Source of the DNA: Mycobacterium sp.
Lineage (GTDB): Bacteria; Actinomycetota; Actinomycetes; Mycobacteriales; Mycobacteriaceae
Direction: 5' to 3'
NCBI GenBank assembly: GCA_003987775.1
Contig: RXJD01000028.1
Location: 1-64,000 of the forward strand
Length of the DNA: 64,000 bases
Under the pieces are notes generated by a model. It was not told the DNA's origin. It did no database searches and saw nothing but the letters and a program-made list of their open reading frames with translations. Positions 46,776-55,006 of the stretch are shown here, piece by piece. The translations under genes were made by a program, and so were the position numbers. Position 1 is the stretch's first letter. Each line of letters starts with the position of its first letter.

Positions 46776-47857
46776 CGCCGTGCCTTCTTGGCGAGCCGCG
46801 CACCGACTTCGGTGAGATACCGGTCCGGTCCGCCGTGCAACGAGCTCCAGCTCAACAGGCGCTTGAGATAGAGGTGGGCGTCGTGCTCCCAGGTGTAGCC
46901 GATACCCCCGAAAACCTGGATTGCGGTGTCGCCGACGGTGGCCAGCCGTCCGGCGAAGGCCTTCGCCCGGATGGCGGCCAGCTGACGTTCGCCGGGTGAG
47001 TTCTCCGCCGCCCATAGAGCGTGGATCACGCCGCTGCGGGCCAGTTCCACCGTCTCGAACATGTCGACGCACAGGTGCTGGACCGCCTGAAACGAACCGA
47101 TGGGTGCTCCGAACTGGCTGCGCGTCTTGGCATATTCGATCGCCATGTGCATGACGGCACTGGCGGCACCCAGGGCGTCGGCGGCCGCGGCGATCAGCAC
47201 ATCCTCGGTGACCGCCTGGACGTCGTCGGGGGACAGGGCGCCGAGTCGCTGGGCGCCGGCATCGGCGAACGCGACGCGAAAGTGCTTGCGAGTCGGGTCG
47301 ATACCGGGCTCGGCGGTCACCGAGACACCGGTGTCGTCGGCCCTGACGGCGAAGAGCGCAGTGCCGTCGAAAACCAGGAGCAGATCCGCGGCCGCCGCGT
47401 CCGGCGTGGCCACCGGTGCCGAGCAGACACTGAAGGCCCCGTTTCGTGCCGAAACGCAGGGCCTTTCTGTCTGCTCGGCCAACCCGGCGACAGCGACTGT
47501 GCAGGTGCCGTCGGCGATTGCGGTGAGGATGTCGGCGCCCGCCTGGCCACCGGTGGCGGTCAACAGCCGGGTCGCCGCCACCGCCGTGGACAACCAAGGC
47601 CCGGGATGCAGGGCGGCGCCGAGTTCTTCGGCGACGATGCCCGCGTCGACCATCGTCATGCCGGCGCCGCCGAGTTCGGCCGGCACCAGTACCCCGGTCG
47701 CTCCGAGATCGGCGAGGCCGCTCCACACCGCATCGGTGGTGCCGGTGGGCTCGTCGAGCATCGGGCGCACATGGCCCGCAATCGATGCCCGCTCGGCAAG
47801 AAAGCGTCGTACCGTGTCCCGCAGCGCGATTCGCTCGCTGTCCAGTTCGAGGTTCAT
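46772..47857 (-). CDS. Acyl-CoA dehydrogenase, smaller subunit type, with palindromic insertion
   Basis: The 361-residue FadE-type protein has the usual order: helical N-terminal domain, middle beta domain (about 115-215) and C-terminal helices with YAKTRSQFGAPIGSFQAVQH and the FGGIGYTWEHDAHLYLKR block. Together with the upstream dehydrogenase, which it overlaps by four bases, it probably forms a two-subunit enzyme, as FadE17/FadE18 and other mycobacterial steroid-type pairs do. In the middle domain about 20 codons (EQTERPCVSARNGAFSVCSA) come exactly from a 60-bp palindrome at 47419-47478. These residues look foreign to the family and may form a surface loop. Confidence 0.88.
   Translation of the reverse strand: MNLELDSERIALRDTVRRFLAERASIAGHVRPMLDEPTGTTDAVWSGLADLGATGVLVPAELGGAGMTMVDAGIVAEELGAALHPGPWLSTAVAATRLLTATGGQAGADILTAIADGTCTVAVAGLAEQTERPCVSARNGAFSVCSAPVATPDAAAADLLLVFDGTALFAVRADDTGVSVTAEPGIDPTRKHFRVAFADAGAQRLGALSPDDVQAVTEDVLIAAAADALGAASAVMHMAIEYAKTRSQFGAPIGSFQAVQHLCVDMFETVELARSGVIHALWAAENSPGERQLAAIRAKAFAGRLATVGDTAIQVFGGIGYTWEHDAHLYLKRLLSWSSLHGGPDRYLTEVGARLAKKARR
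47419..47478. repeat. 60-bp palindromic element inside the acyl-CoA dehydrogenase gene
   Basis: Arms of 28-29 bp pair almost perfectly: the outer 11 bp CCGAGCAGACA / TGTCTGCTCGG, then GGCCC / GGGCC and CGTTTCG / CGAAACG. The length is an exact multiple of three, so the reading frame is kept and 20 residues are added. The outer ends equal those of the intergenic palindrome at 40309-40366. I infer a small mobile or spreading palindrome, comparable in behaviour to coding palindromic elements known in Rickettsia. Confidence 0.75.
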
Positions 47858-49008
47858 TTGCGCGGCAACCCCAGGACCCGCTGAGCGGTGATGTTCTTGG
47901 TGATCTGGGTGGTGCCGCCGGCGATGGTCAGCGATCGCGACGTCAGCCGGTAGTCACTCCACCTGCCGTGCACCCCGCGGGTGCCGAGCACGTCGAACGC
48001 CAGCGCGGCAAGCTCCTGGCCGATCTCGCCCCACACCGTCTTGGCCAGGCTCGCCGACCCGAACGCGGTGATTTCCGGACCTCCGTGCAGCGCCGCCGAA
48101 ATGGACCGCTGGCACAGGACTTCGAGATACTTGATGCGGACCGCGATCTCGCCCAATCGTCTCAGCACCACCGGATCTGTCAGGGCATCGCCGACATCGG
48201 CGAAGTCGGCCACCAATTCGTCCAGCCGCAGTTCCAACTCCGCGTAGAGGCGGGCCGCTCCGGCGCGCTCATGGCTCAAGGTGGTGGTCGCCACCTGCCA
48301 GCCGCCATTGAGCGGGCCGAGCAGCGCATCGACGGGCACCCGCACGTCGTGGAAGAAGACCTCGGCGAAATCGGCGTCGCCATTGAGGGTTACCAGAGGA
48401 CGGGCCTCGATGCCGGGCAGCGTCATGTCGACGATCAGGCAGGAGATGCCTTTGTGCTTGGGCGCGTCGGGATCGGTGCGGACATACAGCTGACACCACT
48501 TGGCCTTGTGTCCCAGCGAAGTCCAGATCTTCTGCCCGGTGACGACGAAGTCGTCGCCATCGCGCACCGCCCGGGTGCGCAGGGCGGCCAGGTCCGATCC
48601 GGCCTCGGGTTCCGACATGCCCTGACACCAGATGTCATCGGCCCGCATCATCCGGCGCAGCAGCGTGGTCTTCTGTGCTTCGGTGCCGTACTGCATGATC
48701 GCCGGTGCGATGTTGTTCATGCCGATCACGTTGAGCGGCAACGGCGCTCGGGCCCGCGTCGTCTCCTCGGTGTAGACGAGCTGTTCGAGCACCGTCGCAC
48801 CGCGGCCGCCGTACTCGACGGGCCAGGAGACCGCCGCCCAGCCCGCGTCGGCCATGGTCGCATTCCAGGCGCGCAGCTTGTCGAACGCCGTTTCGTCGCG
48901 ACCGGAGGGTCGCCGCGCCGCGATCAGATCGTCGGTCAGGTTGGCCGACAACCACGCACGCAGCTCAGCACGGAACCGCTCGACCTCGGCCGGATAGGAG
49001 AAATCCAC
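47854..49008 (-). CDS. Acyl-CoA dehydrogenase, larger subunit type
   Basis: The 384-residue FadE-type flavoprotein has WPVEYGGRGATVLEQ, the FAD/substrate block CQGMSEPEAGSDLAALRTRA, VTGQKIWTSLGHKAKWC and the C-terminal SRSLTIAGGTTQITKNITAQRVLGLPR. It would introduce the alpha-beta double bond in an acyl-CoA. GTG at 49008 is the start. It heads the minus-strand operon with the second dehydrogenase and the SDR remnant. Motif site B (49068-49082) lies 60 bp upstream, between it and the divergent VWA gene. Confidence 0.92.
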   Translation of the reverse strand: MDFSYPAEVERFRAELRAWLSANLTDDLIAARRPSGRDETAFDKLRAWNATMADAGWAAVSWPVEYGGRGATVLEQLVYTEETTRARAPLPLNVIGMNNIAPAIMQYGTEAQKTTLLRRMMRADDIWCQGMSEPEAGSDLAALRTRAVRDGDDFVVTGQKIWTSLGHKAKWCQLYVRTDPDAPKHKGISCLIVDMTLPGIEARPLVTLNGDADFAEVFFHDVRVPVDALLGPLNGGWQVATTTLSHERAGAARLYAELELRLDELVADFADVGDALTDPVVLRRLGEIAVRIKYLEVLCQRSISAALHGGPEITAFGSASLAKTVWGEIGQELAALAFDVLGTRGVHGRWSDYRLTSRSLTIAGGTTQITKNITAQRVLGLPRK

Positions 49009-49067
49009 GTTTGCGTTCGAACCCCGTCTGCGCGTGATTGACTGCAGCCAAGCCGAACTCTACGTTG

Positions 49068-49082
49068 GAACAGATATTTGGT
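49068..49082. promoter_or_regulatory. Candidate regulon operator, site B (acyl-CoA dehydrogenase / VWA)
   Basis: GAACAGATATTTGGT in the divergent region between the dehydrogenase operon (start 49008) and the VWA gene (start 49113). It serves as the reference copy of the motif; sites C and D agree with it at 13 of 15 positions. It could control both directions. Confidence 0.6.
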
Positions 49083-49112
49083 CAATCCGGCCGGTCGTTC
49101 GGAGGTGGGCGC

Positions 49113-50804
49113 GTGGACGACCCGCAGGCTCACCGGCAGCAGGCGCTGGGCATGTTGGCTTCCGCATGGGCAGGCAGGCCCGTCGCCGTGGCACACACCC
49201 AGCCGGGCGCACCCGCCTGGACCGACGGCCAGACGATCTTCGTGGACGGTACTGCGGGACAGCGGGCAGGGCTCGAGGCGGTCGCGGTGCAGGCCTCGCT
49301 GATTGCCGCGGGCAGCCTGGACAGCCACGTGATGCGGTCCCTGGCGCGGCACCGTCGGCTGGCCAGGCGCTATCTGGCGATCGAGGGCCACCGTGCCCTG
49401 GTCGCCAATGCCGCTCTGCTGCCGGGCATCCTGACGCACCTGGGCGATGCCGAGGTCGCCGGCCACACCGACTCGCCGCAACGGTCGCTGCGCATCGCCG
49501 GCGGATCCGCGGCGATTGACGAGGTGGCGGGTTTCGGTGTGATCCGCCCGTCGAAGGTGCTGGCTCTCCGCGACCGGCAGTCCGCCCAACAGGATTCGTC
49601 GAGTCCGCAACACACGCCCCGACGAGATGGCAGGCGGCAGCTCGACGAGCTCGATGACGGCGAGACCGAGGACTCCGACGATCCGTTCACCAGCCCGGTC
49701 GGTGGCGGAGGTTTCATCGGTACCTGGCTGAAGAAGATGCTCTCCTCCGCGCGCAACACCGGTAGCGGTGGTGGGCCGCCCGGCGCGGACAGCCCGACGC
49801 ACCGGATGAACTCCGGCAGGCGTGGATCGCACGCCGTCTCGTCACTGGCCGCGACCCGGAGCGAGGAGGTCGACGACCGCGCTGCCGCGCCGGACGGTGT
49901 CCGGTACCCGGAGTGGGACGTCACCCGCCGGCGCTACCGCCCCGCCTGGTGCACCGTGCGAGAGACCGAACCGACCATCGACGCGACGGCAAACCAGGCA
50001 ATCGACGATGCGATCGCCGTGCGGCGGCCATTGTCGCGGCTGGGTATGGGATTGCACCGCCGTCACCGTCAGTCGCAGGGCGACGACATCGATATCGACG
50101 CCGCGGTCGAAGAGCGGGTGGGGATGCTGGCCGGCTCGGTCCCCGGCGAGGCGGTGTACCTCGACAGCCTGCGACGCCGGCGCGACCTGTCGGTGTTGCT
50201 GCTGCTCGATGTGTCGGGGTCGGCGGCCGAGCCGGGAACGCTGGGCCGGACGGTGCACGAACAGCAGCGCGCGGTCGTCGCCAATCTGACTGTGGCACTG
50301 CATGATCTGGGTGATCGGGTGGCGGTCTACGCCTACTGTTCGCAGGGCCGGGCAGCGGTGAGCATGCTTGCTGTCAAGCGCTTCGACGACCGTCTGGACG
50401 CCCGGGTGATCAGGAGGCTGAACAGCCTGCCGCCCGGCGCGTATTCGCGTCTGGGCGCGGCTGTCCGGCACGGCTCGGCGGTGCTGGAATCACGGGGCGG
50501 TACTTCGCGGCGGTTGTTGGTGGTGGTCTCCGACGGGCTCGCCTTCGACCATGGCTACGAGCGCCCCTACGGTGCAGCGGACGCGCGCCGCGCGCTGACC
50601 GAAACCCGGCGTCGCGGAACCGGTTGCGTGTGCCTGACCGTCGGAACCGACGGGCCGTCCCTGCGCCGGGTGTTCGGCGACACCGCGCACGCGATAGTCG
50701 CGCGCCCGGATCAACTTGCCGGTGTGATCGGGCCGCTGTTCCGGTCCGCACTGAGCTCCGCAGAGGCCCGCCGGAAGTCGTTCGCCGGTGCGCCAGAGTT
50801 GTAA
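49113..50804 (+). CDS. VWA-domain protein, NorD/CobT-like
   Basis: The 563-residue protein has a helical N-terminal part, a low-complexity acidic and Ser/Gly-rich linker (about 170-270) and a C-terminal von Willebrand A domain. The MIDAS motif DVSGS is at residues 366-370 (LSVLLLLDVSGSAAE), and a conserved VVVSDGLAFDHGY follows near 475. Such proteins pair with a MoxR-type ATPase of the NorQ/CbbQ class to mature or activate metal enzymes. I chose the GTG at 49113 after GGAGG; a TTG at 49038 would place operator site B inside the gene. Confidence 0.83.
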   Translation: MDDPQAHRQQALGMLASAWAGRPVAVAHTQPGAPAWTDGQTIFVDGTAGQRAGLEAVAVQASLIAAGSLDSHVMRSLARHRRLARRYLAIEGHRALVANAALLPGILTHLGDAEVAGHTDSPQRSLRIAGGSAAIDEVAGFGVIRPSKVLALRDRQSAQQDSSSPQHTPRRDGRRQLDELDDGETEDSDDPFTSPVGGGGFIGTWLKKMLSSARNTGSGGGPPGADSPTHRMNSGRRGSHAVSSLAATRSEEVDDRAAAPDGVRYPEWDVTRRRYRPAWCTVRETEPTIDATANQAIDDAIAVRRPLSRLGMGLHRRHRQSQGDDIDIDAAVEERVGMLAGSVPGEAVYLDSLRRRRDLSVLLLLDVSGSAAEPGTLGRTVHEQQRAVVANLTVALHDLGDRVAVYAYCSQGRAAVSMLAVKRFDDRLDARVIRRLNSLPPGAYSRLGAAVRHGSAVLESRGGTSRRLLVVVSDGLAFDHGYERPYGAADARRALTETRRRGTGCVCLTVGTDGPSLRRVFGDTAHAIVARPDQLAGVIGPLFRSALSSAEARRKSFAGAPEL

Positions 50805-50818
50805 ACAAACATCTGTTC
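50804..50818. promoter_or_regulatory. Candidate regulon operator, site C (MoxR ATPase)
   Basis: On the minus strand this reads GAACAGATGTTTGTT, 13 of 15 identical to site B. It starts at the last base of the VWA stop codon and ends 34 bp before the MoxR ATG, so the ATPase may have its own regulated promoter. Confidence 0.55.
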
Positions 50819-50852
50819 CGGTTAGTCTCCGCGCAACGGCAGAAGGGAAGTC

Positions 50853-51689
50853 ATGGCCCACGAGACCGCGCTCGTTCACCACGCCCAGCCCGGGGCGGAC
50901 CGGGCGCGGCCGTACTACCGGGCGGTCGGTAACGAAGAGGCCGTCTTCAAGGCCGCCTACCGGCAGAACCTGACCCTGCTTCTCAAAGGGCCGACGGGTT
51001 GCGGCAAGACCCGGTTTGTCGAGGCGATGGCTCACGACGTCGGCCGGCCGCTGATCACCGTTGCCTGCCATGACGATCTGACCACCGCGGACCTGGTCGG
51101 TCGCTATCTGCTGCAGGGCGGGGAAACGGTGTGGGTGGACGGTCCGCTCACCAGAGCGGTGCGCGAGGGTGCGATCTGCTACCTGGACGAAGTGGTGGAG
51201 GCCCGGCAGGACACCACCGTGGTGCTGCACCCGCTCGCCGACCACCGGCGTCAGCTGCCCATCGAGCGCCTCGGCGTCACCCTGGATGCGGCGCCGGGCT
51301 TCGGCCTCGTGGTGTCGTACAACCCCGGCTACCAGAGTGTCCTCAAGGATCTCAAGGACTCCACCCGCCAGCGCATGGTGGCTCTCGAATTCGGTTTTCC
51401 GCCAGCCGATATCGAACAGGGCATCGTGGCGCACGAAGCCGGTGTGGACCATGGGACCGCGGCTGAGCTGGTGCGCCTGGGCCAGGCCGTTCGCCGCCTG
51501 GAAACCGGCGGTCTGCGTGAGGTTGCCTCGACCCGCGTGTTGATCGCCGCGGGCCGCCTGATCGCGGAAGGGCTGAGCCGGTCCGAGGCGGCCCGTGCCG
51601 CCATCGCCGGGCCGCTGACCGACGACCCGGCGGTGAGCAGAGCGCTCAACGAGATGATCGAGCTCTACCTGCGCGAGGATGGCCGATGA
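50853..51689 (+). CDS. MoxR-type AAA+ ATPase, NorQ/CbbQ class
   Basis: The 278-residue AAA+ protein has Walker A GPTGCGKT (residues 46-53), Walker B ICYLDEVVEA and the C-terminal CbbQ/NirQ/NorQ-like part. It works as a hexameric chaperone with a VWA partner; the gene just before it encodes one. In this setting the client is unknown: the P450, the acyl-CoA dehydrogenase or a missing metal enzyme. AAGGGA precedes the ATG. Confidence 0.9.
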   Translation: MAHETALVHHAQPGADRARPYYRAVGNEEAVFKAAYRQNLTLLLKGPTGCGKTRFVEAMAHDVGRPLITVACHDDLTTADLVGRYLLQGGETVWVDGPLTRAVREGAICYLDEVVEARQDTTVVLHPLADHRRQLPIERLGVTLDAAPGFGLVVSYNPGYQSVLKDLKDSTRQRMVALEFGFPPADIEQGIVAHEAGVDHGTAAELVRLGQAVRRLETGGLREVASTRVLIAAGRLIAEGLSRSEAARAAIAGPLTDDPAVSRALNEMIELYLREDGR

Positions 51690-51720
51690 TTGACGCTACT
51701 GAGGACCACCGCTAGCGTCT

Positions 51721-51735
51721 GAACAAATATTAGGT
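51721..51735. promoter_or_regulatory. Candidate regulon operator, site D (binding-protein operon)
   Basis: GAACAAATATTAGGT, 13 of 15 identical to site B, 38 bp before the ATG of the binding-protein gene at 51774. It lies in the short gap between the MoxR gene and the five-gene plus-strand run that follows. Confidence 0.6.
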
Positions 51736-51773
51736 TTTACCCTTCCGGGGAGTCGGTGAGCTGGGGAGGCCGG

Positions 51774-52892
51774 ATGTCCTACGAGAGCAGTGCAGAGCCG
51801 ATCAAGGTCGGCTACCTGATGGACTTCACGCTGCCGCCCGGCTTTCCCGAGGAGATGCTGGCGGACTTCACCCGCTGCTTCGACCTGGTCTTCGAAGAGG
51901 CCCTGGCCAACGGTCAGCTGGACCGCCCGGTGCAGATGATCTACCGCGAAGTCGAGGGCCTGCCCAAGGGATCGGTCAAAGCGGTGATCGACGCGTTCGG
52001 CGACCTCGTCGACGAAGGATGCCTGGTGGTGTTCGGCCCGCACATCACCGACAATTGCGTCCCCACCCGGGAGGCGATCGAGGAGCGGTTCAAGGTTCCG
52101 GCGATCAGTGTGACGGGCACCGACGACTGGCTGGGTGAGTGGACATTCGCGTTCCCGCAGGGCTCGATGACCGACGAGCCGATCTTCCTTGCGGACCTGG
52201 TGGCGAAACGCGGGTTCACCCAGATCGGAGTTCTGGTCGAGCAGAACCTGATCGGTGAGAGCTATCTGAGAAATCTCCGGAACGCTGTGCGGCGCAAAGG
52301 TATTCGGATCGTCGCCGAGGCGCCGATCGCGCAGACCGCCCAGGACATCAACGACGCCGTGCGCACCCTGCACGACGCGAAGGCTGAAGCGATCGTTCAT
52401 CTCGGGTTCGGATTCGGGATCGTCTTCATCAACCCGGCATTGCAGGCCGTCGATTGGGATCCCCCGAGATTCACCACCACCGCCTTCCAGAACGCCTGGG
52501 TGAACCCGATCATGTGGAACGCGTTCATGGGCTGGATCGGCGTGGATCAGTATGACGAGGCGAATCAGGTCGGGCAGGACTTCCTGGACCGCTACGCCAA
52601 TAGATACGACGGACGCCGTCCCGAATACTGTGTGCCGCCGGTCAATCGCGACGTGGCCGAGACGTTGGTGCGCGCGTTCGCCGACGCCCACCCCCTCAGT
52701 CCACGCGGCGTCAAAGAGGCGCTCGAGCGGGTGAAGATGATGCCGGCCGCGGCCGGGGCGCCCGGCACCCGGGTGTCGTTCGGCAAGTGGACCCGCCGGG
52801 CCTGGATGGGGGCGGGCTATCTGGTCGCGCGGACGCTGGATGCTGACGGGGTCAACTCGCACCTGGTCGATCGCTTCGGAGAGGACGGGTGA
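51774..52892 (+). CDS. Type I periplasmic-binding-fold protein without signal peptide
   Basis: The 372-residue protein looks like a branched-chain amino acid (LivJ/AmiC-type) binding protein: IKVGYLMDFTLPPG at the start, FGPHITDNCVPTREAIEERF with the usual ligand loop, and TQIGVLVEQNLIGESYLRN for the second lobe. It has no signal peptide or lipobox, and no ABC permease or ATPase genes are near, so uptake in the usual way is unlikely. It may sense a ligand inside the cell, as AmiC does, or hold a substrate for the enzymes of the operon. GGGGAGG lies just before the ATG at 51774. Confidence 0.8.
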   Translation: MSYESSAEPIKVGYLMDFTLPPGFPEEMLADFTRCFDLVFEEALANGQLDRPVQMIYREVEGLPKGSVKAVIDAFGDLVDEGCLVVFGPHITDNCVPTREAIEERFKVPAISVTGTDDWLGEWTFAFPQGSMTDEPIFLADLVAKRGFTQIGVLVEQNLIGESYLRNLRNAVRRKGIRIVAEAPIAQTAQDINDAVRTLHDAKAEAIVHLGFGFGIVFINPALQAVDWDPPRFTTTAFQNAWVNPIMWNAFMGWIGVDQYDEANQVGQDFLDRYANRYDGRRPEYCVPPVNRDVAETLVRAFADAHPLSPRGVKEALERVKMMPAAAGAPGTRVSFGKWTRRAWMGAGYLVARTLDADGVNSHLVDRFGEDG

Positions 52893-52896
52893 CGAC

Positions 52897-54012
52897 ATGG
52901 CCGCACCGGTGAAGACCCCCGAGCCCGACCTGCGGCGCCGGAACATTAACTGGGGCAGCTGGATTGCCGCGGTTGCGTTGGCCGCATTTGCGCTGTTCTT
53001 CCTCGCGAACTGCCGCACGGCGCTCGATCCGCGAGTGGCGAATCCGAATGTGCAGGGGCGGCCGCGCCCCGTGCGCTTCGTCTTCGGCCTGGACTACATC
53101 ACCTTCCTCGAGATCTCCACCATCGTGATGCTGATCGTCCTGCTCGTGGTCTTCATCAGGGGATGGCGGCGCAACCCGGGCAGTCCGGTCATGCTGATGT
53201 TCCTGTGCACCACGCTGATCGTGTGGCAGGACCCGATCATGAACTGGGCGCCGTTCGCGGTCTACAACCCCGACCTCACGCACTGGCCGGAGTCCTGGCC
53301 GCTGGTGTCGCTGTCGCCGACCGTGGAACCCTTCGTGGTGTTCGGTTACGTCACGTTCTATTTCGGCCCGTACTTCCCGGCCGTCTGGATCCTGCGCAGG
53401 TGGCAGGCCAGCAAGGGGCCGCGGCATTTCGTGTCGCGCCACCCGTTGCTCAGCCTGGGTCTGCTGACGTGCGCGATCGGCTTCGTCTTCGACGCGTTCC
53501 TGGAAATTCAGCTCGTCCACATGGGCATGTACATCTACTCGCAGGTGATTCCCTGGGGCTCGGTGTTCACTGGGACCACCTTTCAGTTCCCGCTGATCTG
53601 GGAATCGTTCTCGGTGACGTTCGTGATGGTTCCCGCCGCAATCCTGTGCTACCGCGACGACACCGGCAAATCGGTGGCCGAGAAGCTCGCCGCGAAGGCC
53701 AGGCTGTTTCCCAGCCGCCCAGTACTCGGCACGTTCGTGGTCATGTTCGCCATCATCAACGTGTCCTATTTCGCCTACGGCGCGTGGTTCGCCGTCATCA
53801 AGGCCACCAAGGCGGCCACCTCCGTCGCCTGCCCATGGCCCTATCCGGAAGCCAAAGTCTATGACCCACAGGGATTTTACGAGCGCGCAGGGGCGCCGGG
53901 CCCTTACTCGGTCGGCATCTGGTCGACCTGGATGAGCGGAATGCCCGACGGCCGGCCGCACGTCGACTCGCCGCCGGCGGGCGAAGGCCCTTGCGCGGCC
54001 AAGCATGACTGA
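52897..54012 (+). CDS. AveC-family (spirocyclase-like) membrane protein
   Basis: The 371-residue protein has about seven hydrophobic helices (WIAAVALAAFALFFLANC, EISTIVMLIVLLVVFI, VMLMFLCTTLIVW, VVFGYVTFYFGPYFPAVWIL, LLSLGLLTCAIGFVFDAF and two more) and the conserved-looking segments WQDPIMNWAPF and QFPLIWESFSVTF. The family is named after AveC of avermectin synthesis, which acts in spiroketal formation, but most members have no tested role. It starts four bases behind the binding protein and its end overlaps the SDR by eight bases. Confidence 0.8.
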   Translation: MAAPVKTPEPDLRRRNINWGSWIAAVALAAFALFFLANCRTALDPRVANPNVQGRPRPVRFVFGLDYITFLEISTIVMLIVLLVVFIRGWRRNPGSPVMLMFLCTTLIVWQDPIMNWAPFAVYNPDLTHWPESWPLVSLSPTVEPFVVFGYVTFYFGPYFPAVWILRRWQASKGPRHFVSRHPLLSLGLLTCAIGFVFDAFLEIQLVHMGMYIYSQVIPWGSVFTGTTFQFPLIWESFSVTFVMVPAAILCYRDDTGKSVAEKLAAKARLFPSRPVLGTFVVMFAIINVSYFAYGAWFAVIKATKAATSVACPWPYPEAKVYDPQGFYERAGAPGPYSVGIWSTWMSGMPDGRPHVDSPPAGEGPCAAKHD

Positions 54013-55006
54013 GCCCCGCACCGTCGTCATCACCGGTGCATCGCGCGGGCTGGGTTTCGCTTCGGCCGTGCGCCTGCACCGCGAGGGGTGGCGGGTGGTC
54101 GCGGCCATGCGCGACCCGGACCGCGCATTCCCGTTGCTACAGCAGGCAACCGGCGCGGCCCAAGACGTGGACCGGCAGGACCGGCTGGTCCCGGTGCAGC
54201 TGGACCTCACCGACCCCGCGTCGATCACGGCCGCCGCCAAGGCCATCGAAGAGACCGTCGGGACACCCTACGCATTGGTGCACAATGCGGGCATCTCGGC
54301 GGCGGGAGTGGTCGAGGAGACAGATAGGGCGTTGTGGCAGAGGATGTTCGCCACCAGCGTCCTCGGCCCCGTCCTGCTGACCCAGGCGCTGCTGCCGTCG
54401 ATGCGGGCAGCGGGTGCGGGTCGCATCGTGCTGGTATCCAGCGCTGCCGGGGTTCGGGGCCAACCGGCTACCGCCCCGTACTCGGCGGCGAAGGGGGCCC
54501 TTGAGCGCTGGGGCGAGTCGATGGCATGCGAGATCGCTCCATTCGGTCTGGGTGTCACGGTGTTGGTGGCCGGCACCTACGACACGGAGATCATCACCGA
54601 TGCCGGCACCACCGACAACCGCGACCTCGGCGGACCGTACGCCCGCCTGCACCAGACCATGAACACCCGTGGGCGGTTAGCGATGAAACTGGCCAGACCA
54701 CCCGAACGGTTCACCGACGGGCTGCTCAAGGCGCTCGGCGACACTAAGCCGTTCCGTCGCCGCGGGGTGGGCATGGATGCCTCAATGTTGTTGGCGCTGA
54801 ACAGGATACTGCCCGCCGCGGGCATGCACCATGTCTCCCGGCTGGTGTTGGGCATACCAAGGCAGGGTTCGATGCGGGGCGGAGCATATCCGTTGACGAC
54901 TGCGCAACGGGCGATGGTATTCACCGCACGCGTGGTGCCGCAGCCGCTACTGCAGCGGGTGGCGTCGTTGGTGGCGAAGCGTAACAAGGGGAGTGAAAGG
55001 CAGTAA
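54005..55006 (+). CDS. Short-chain dehydrogenase/reductase
   Basis: The 333-residue SDR has VVITGASRGLGFASA (TGxxxGxG), LVHNAGIS in place of NNAG, the Ser of LVSSAAGVRG and the YSAAK of APYSAAKGALE. The C-terminal extension of about 80 residues beyond the fold contains basic and hydrophobic stretches, as in SDRs that work on lipid-like substrates near membranes. It is coupled on both sides: an 8-bp overlap with the AveC-like gene and a 1-bp overlap (TAATG) with the P450. Confidence 0.87.
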   Translation: MTEPRTVVITGASRGLGFASAVRLHREGWRVVAAMRDPDRAFPLLQQATGAAQDVDRQDRLVPVQLDLTDPASITAAAKAIEETVGTPYALVHNAGISAAGVVEETDRALWQRMFATSVLGPVLLTQALLPSMRAAGAGRIVLVSSAAGVRGQPATAPYSAAKGALERWGESMACEIAPFGLGVTVLVAGTYDTEIITDAGTTDNRDLGGPYARLHQTMNTRGRLAMKLARPPERFTDGLLKALGDTKPFRRRGVGMDASMLLALNRILPAAGMHHVSRLVLGIPRQGSMRGGAYPLTTAQRAMVFTARVVPQPLLQRVASLVAKRNKGSERQ

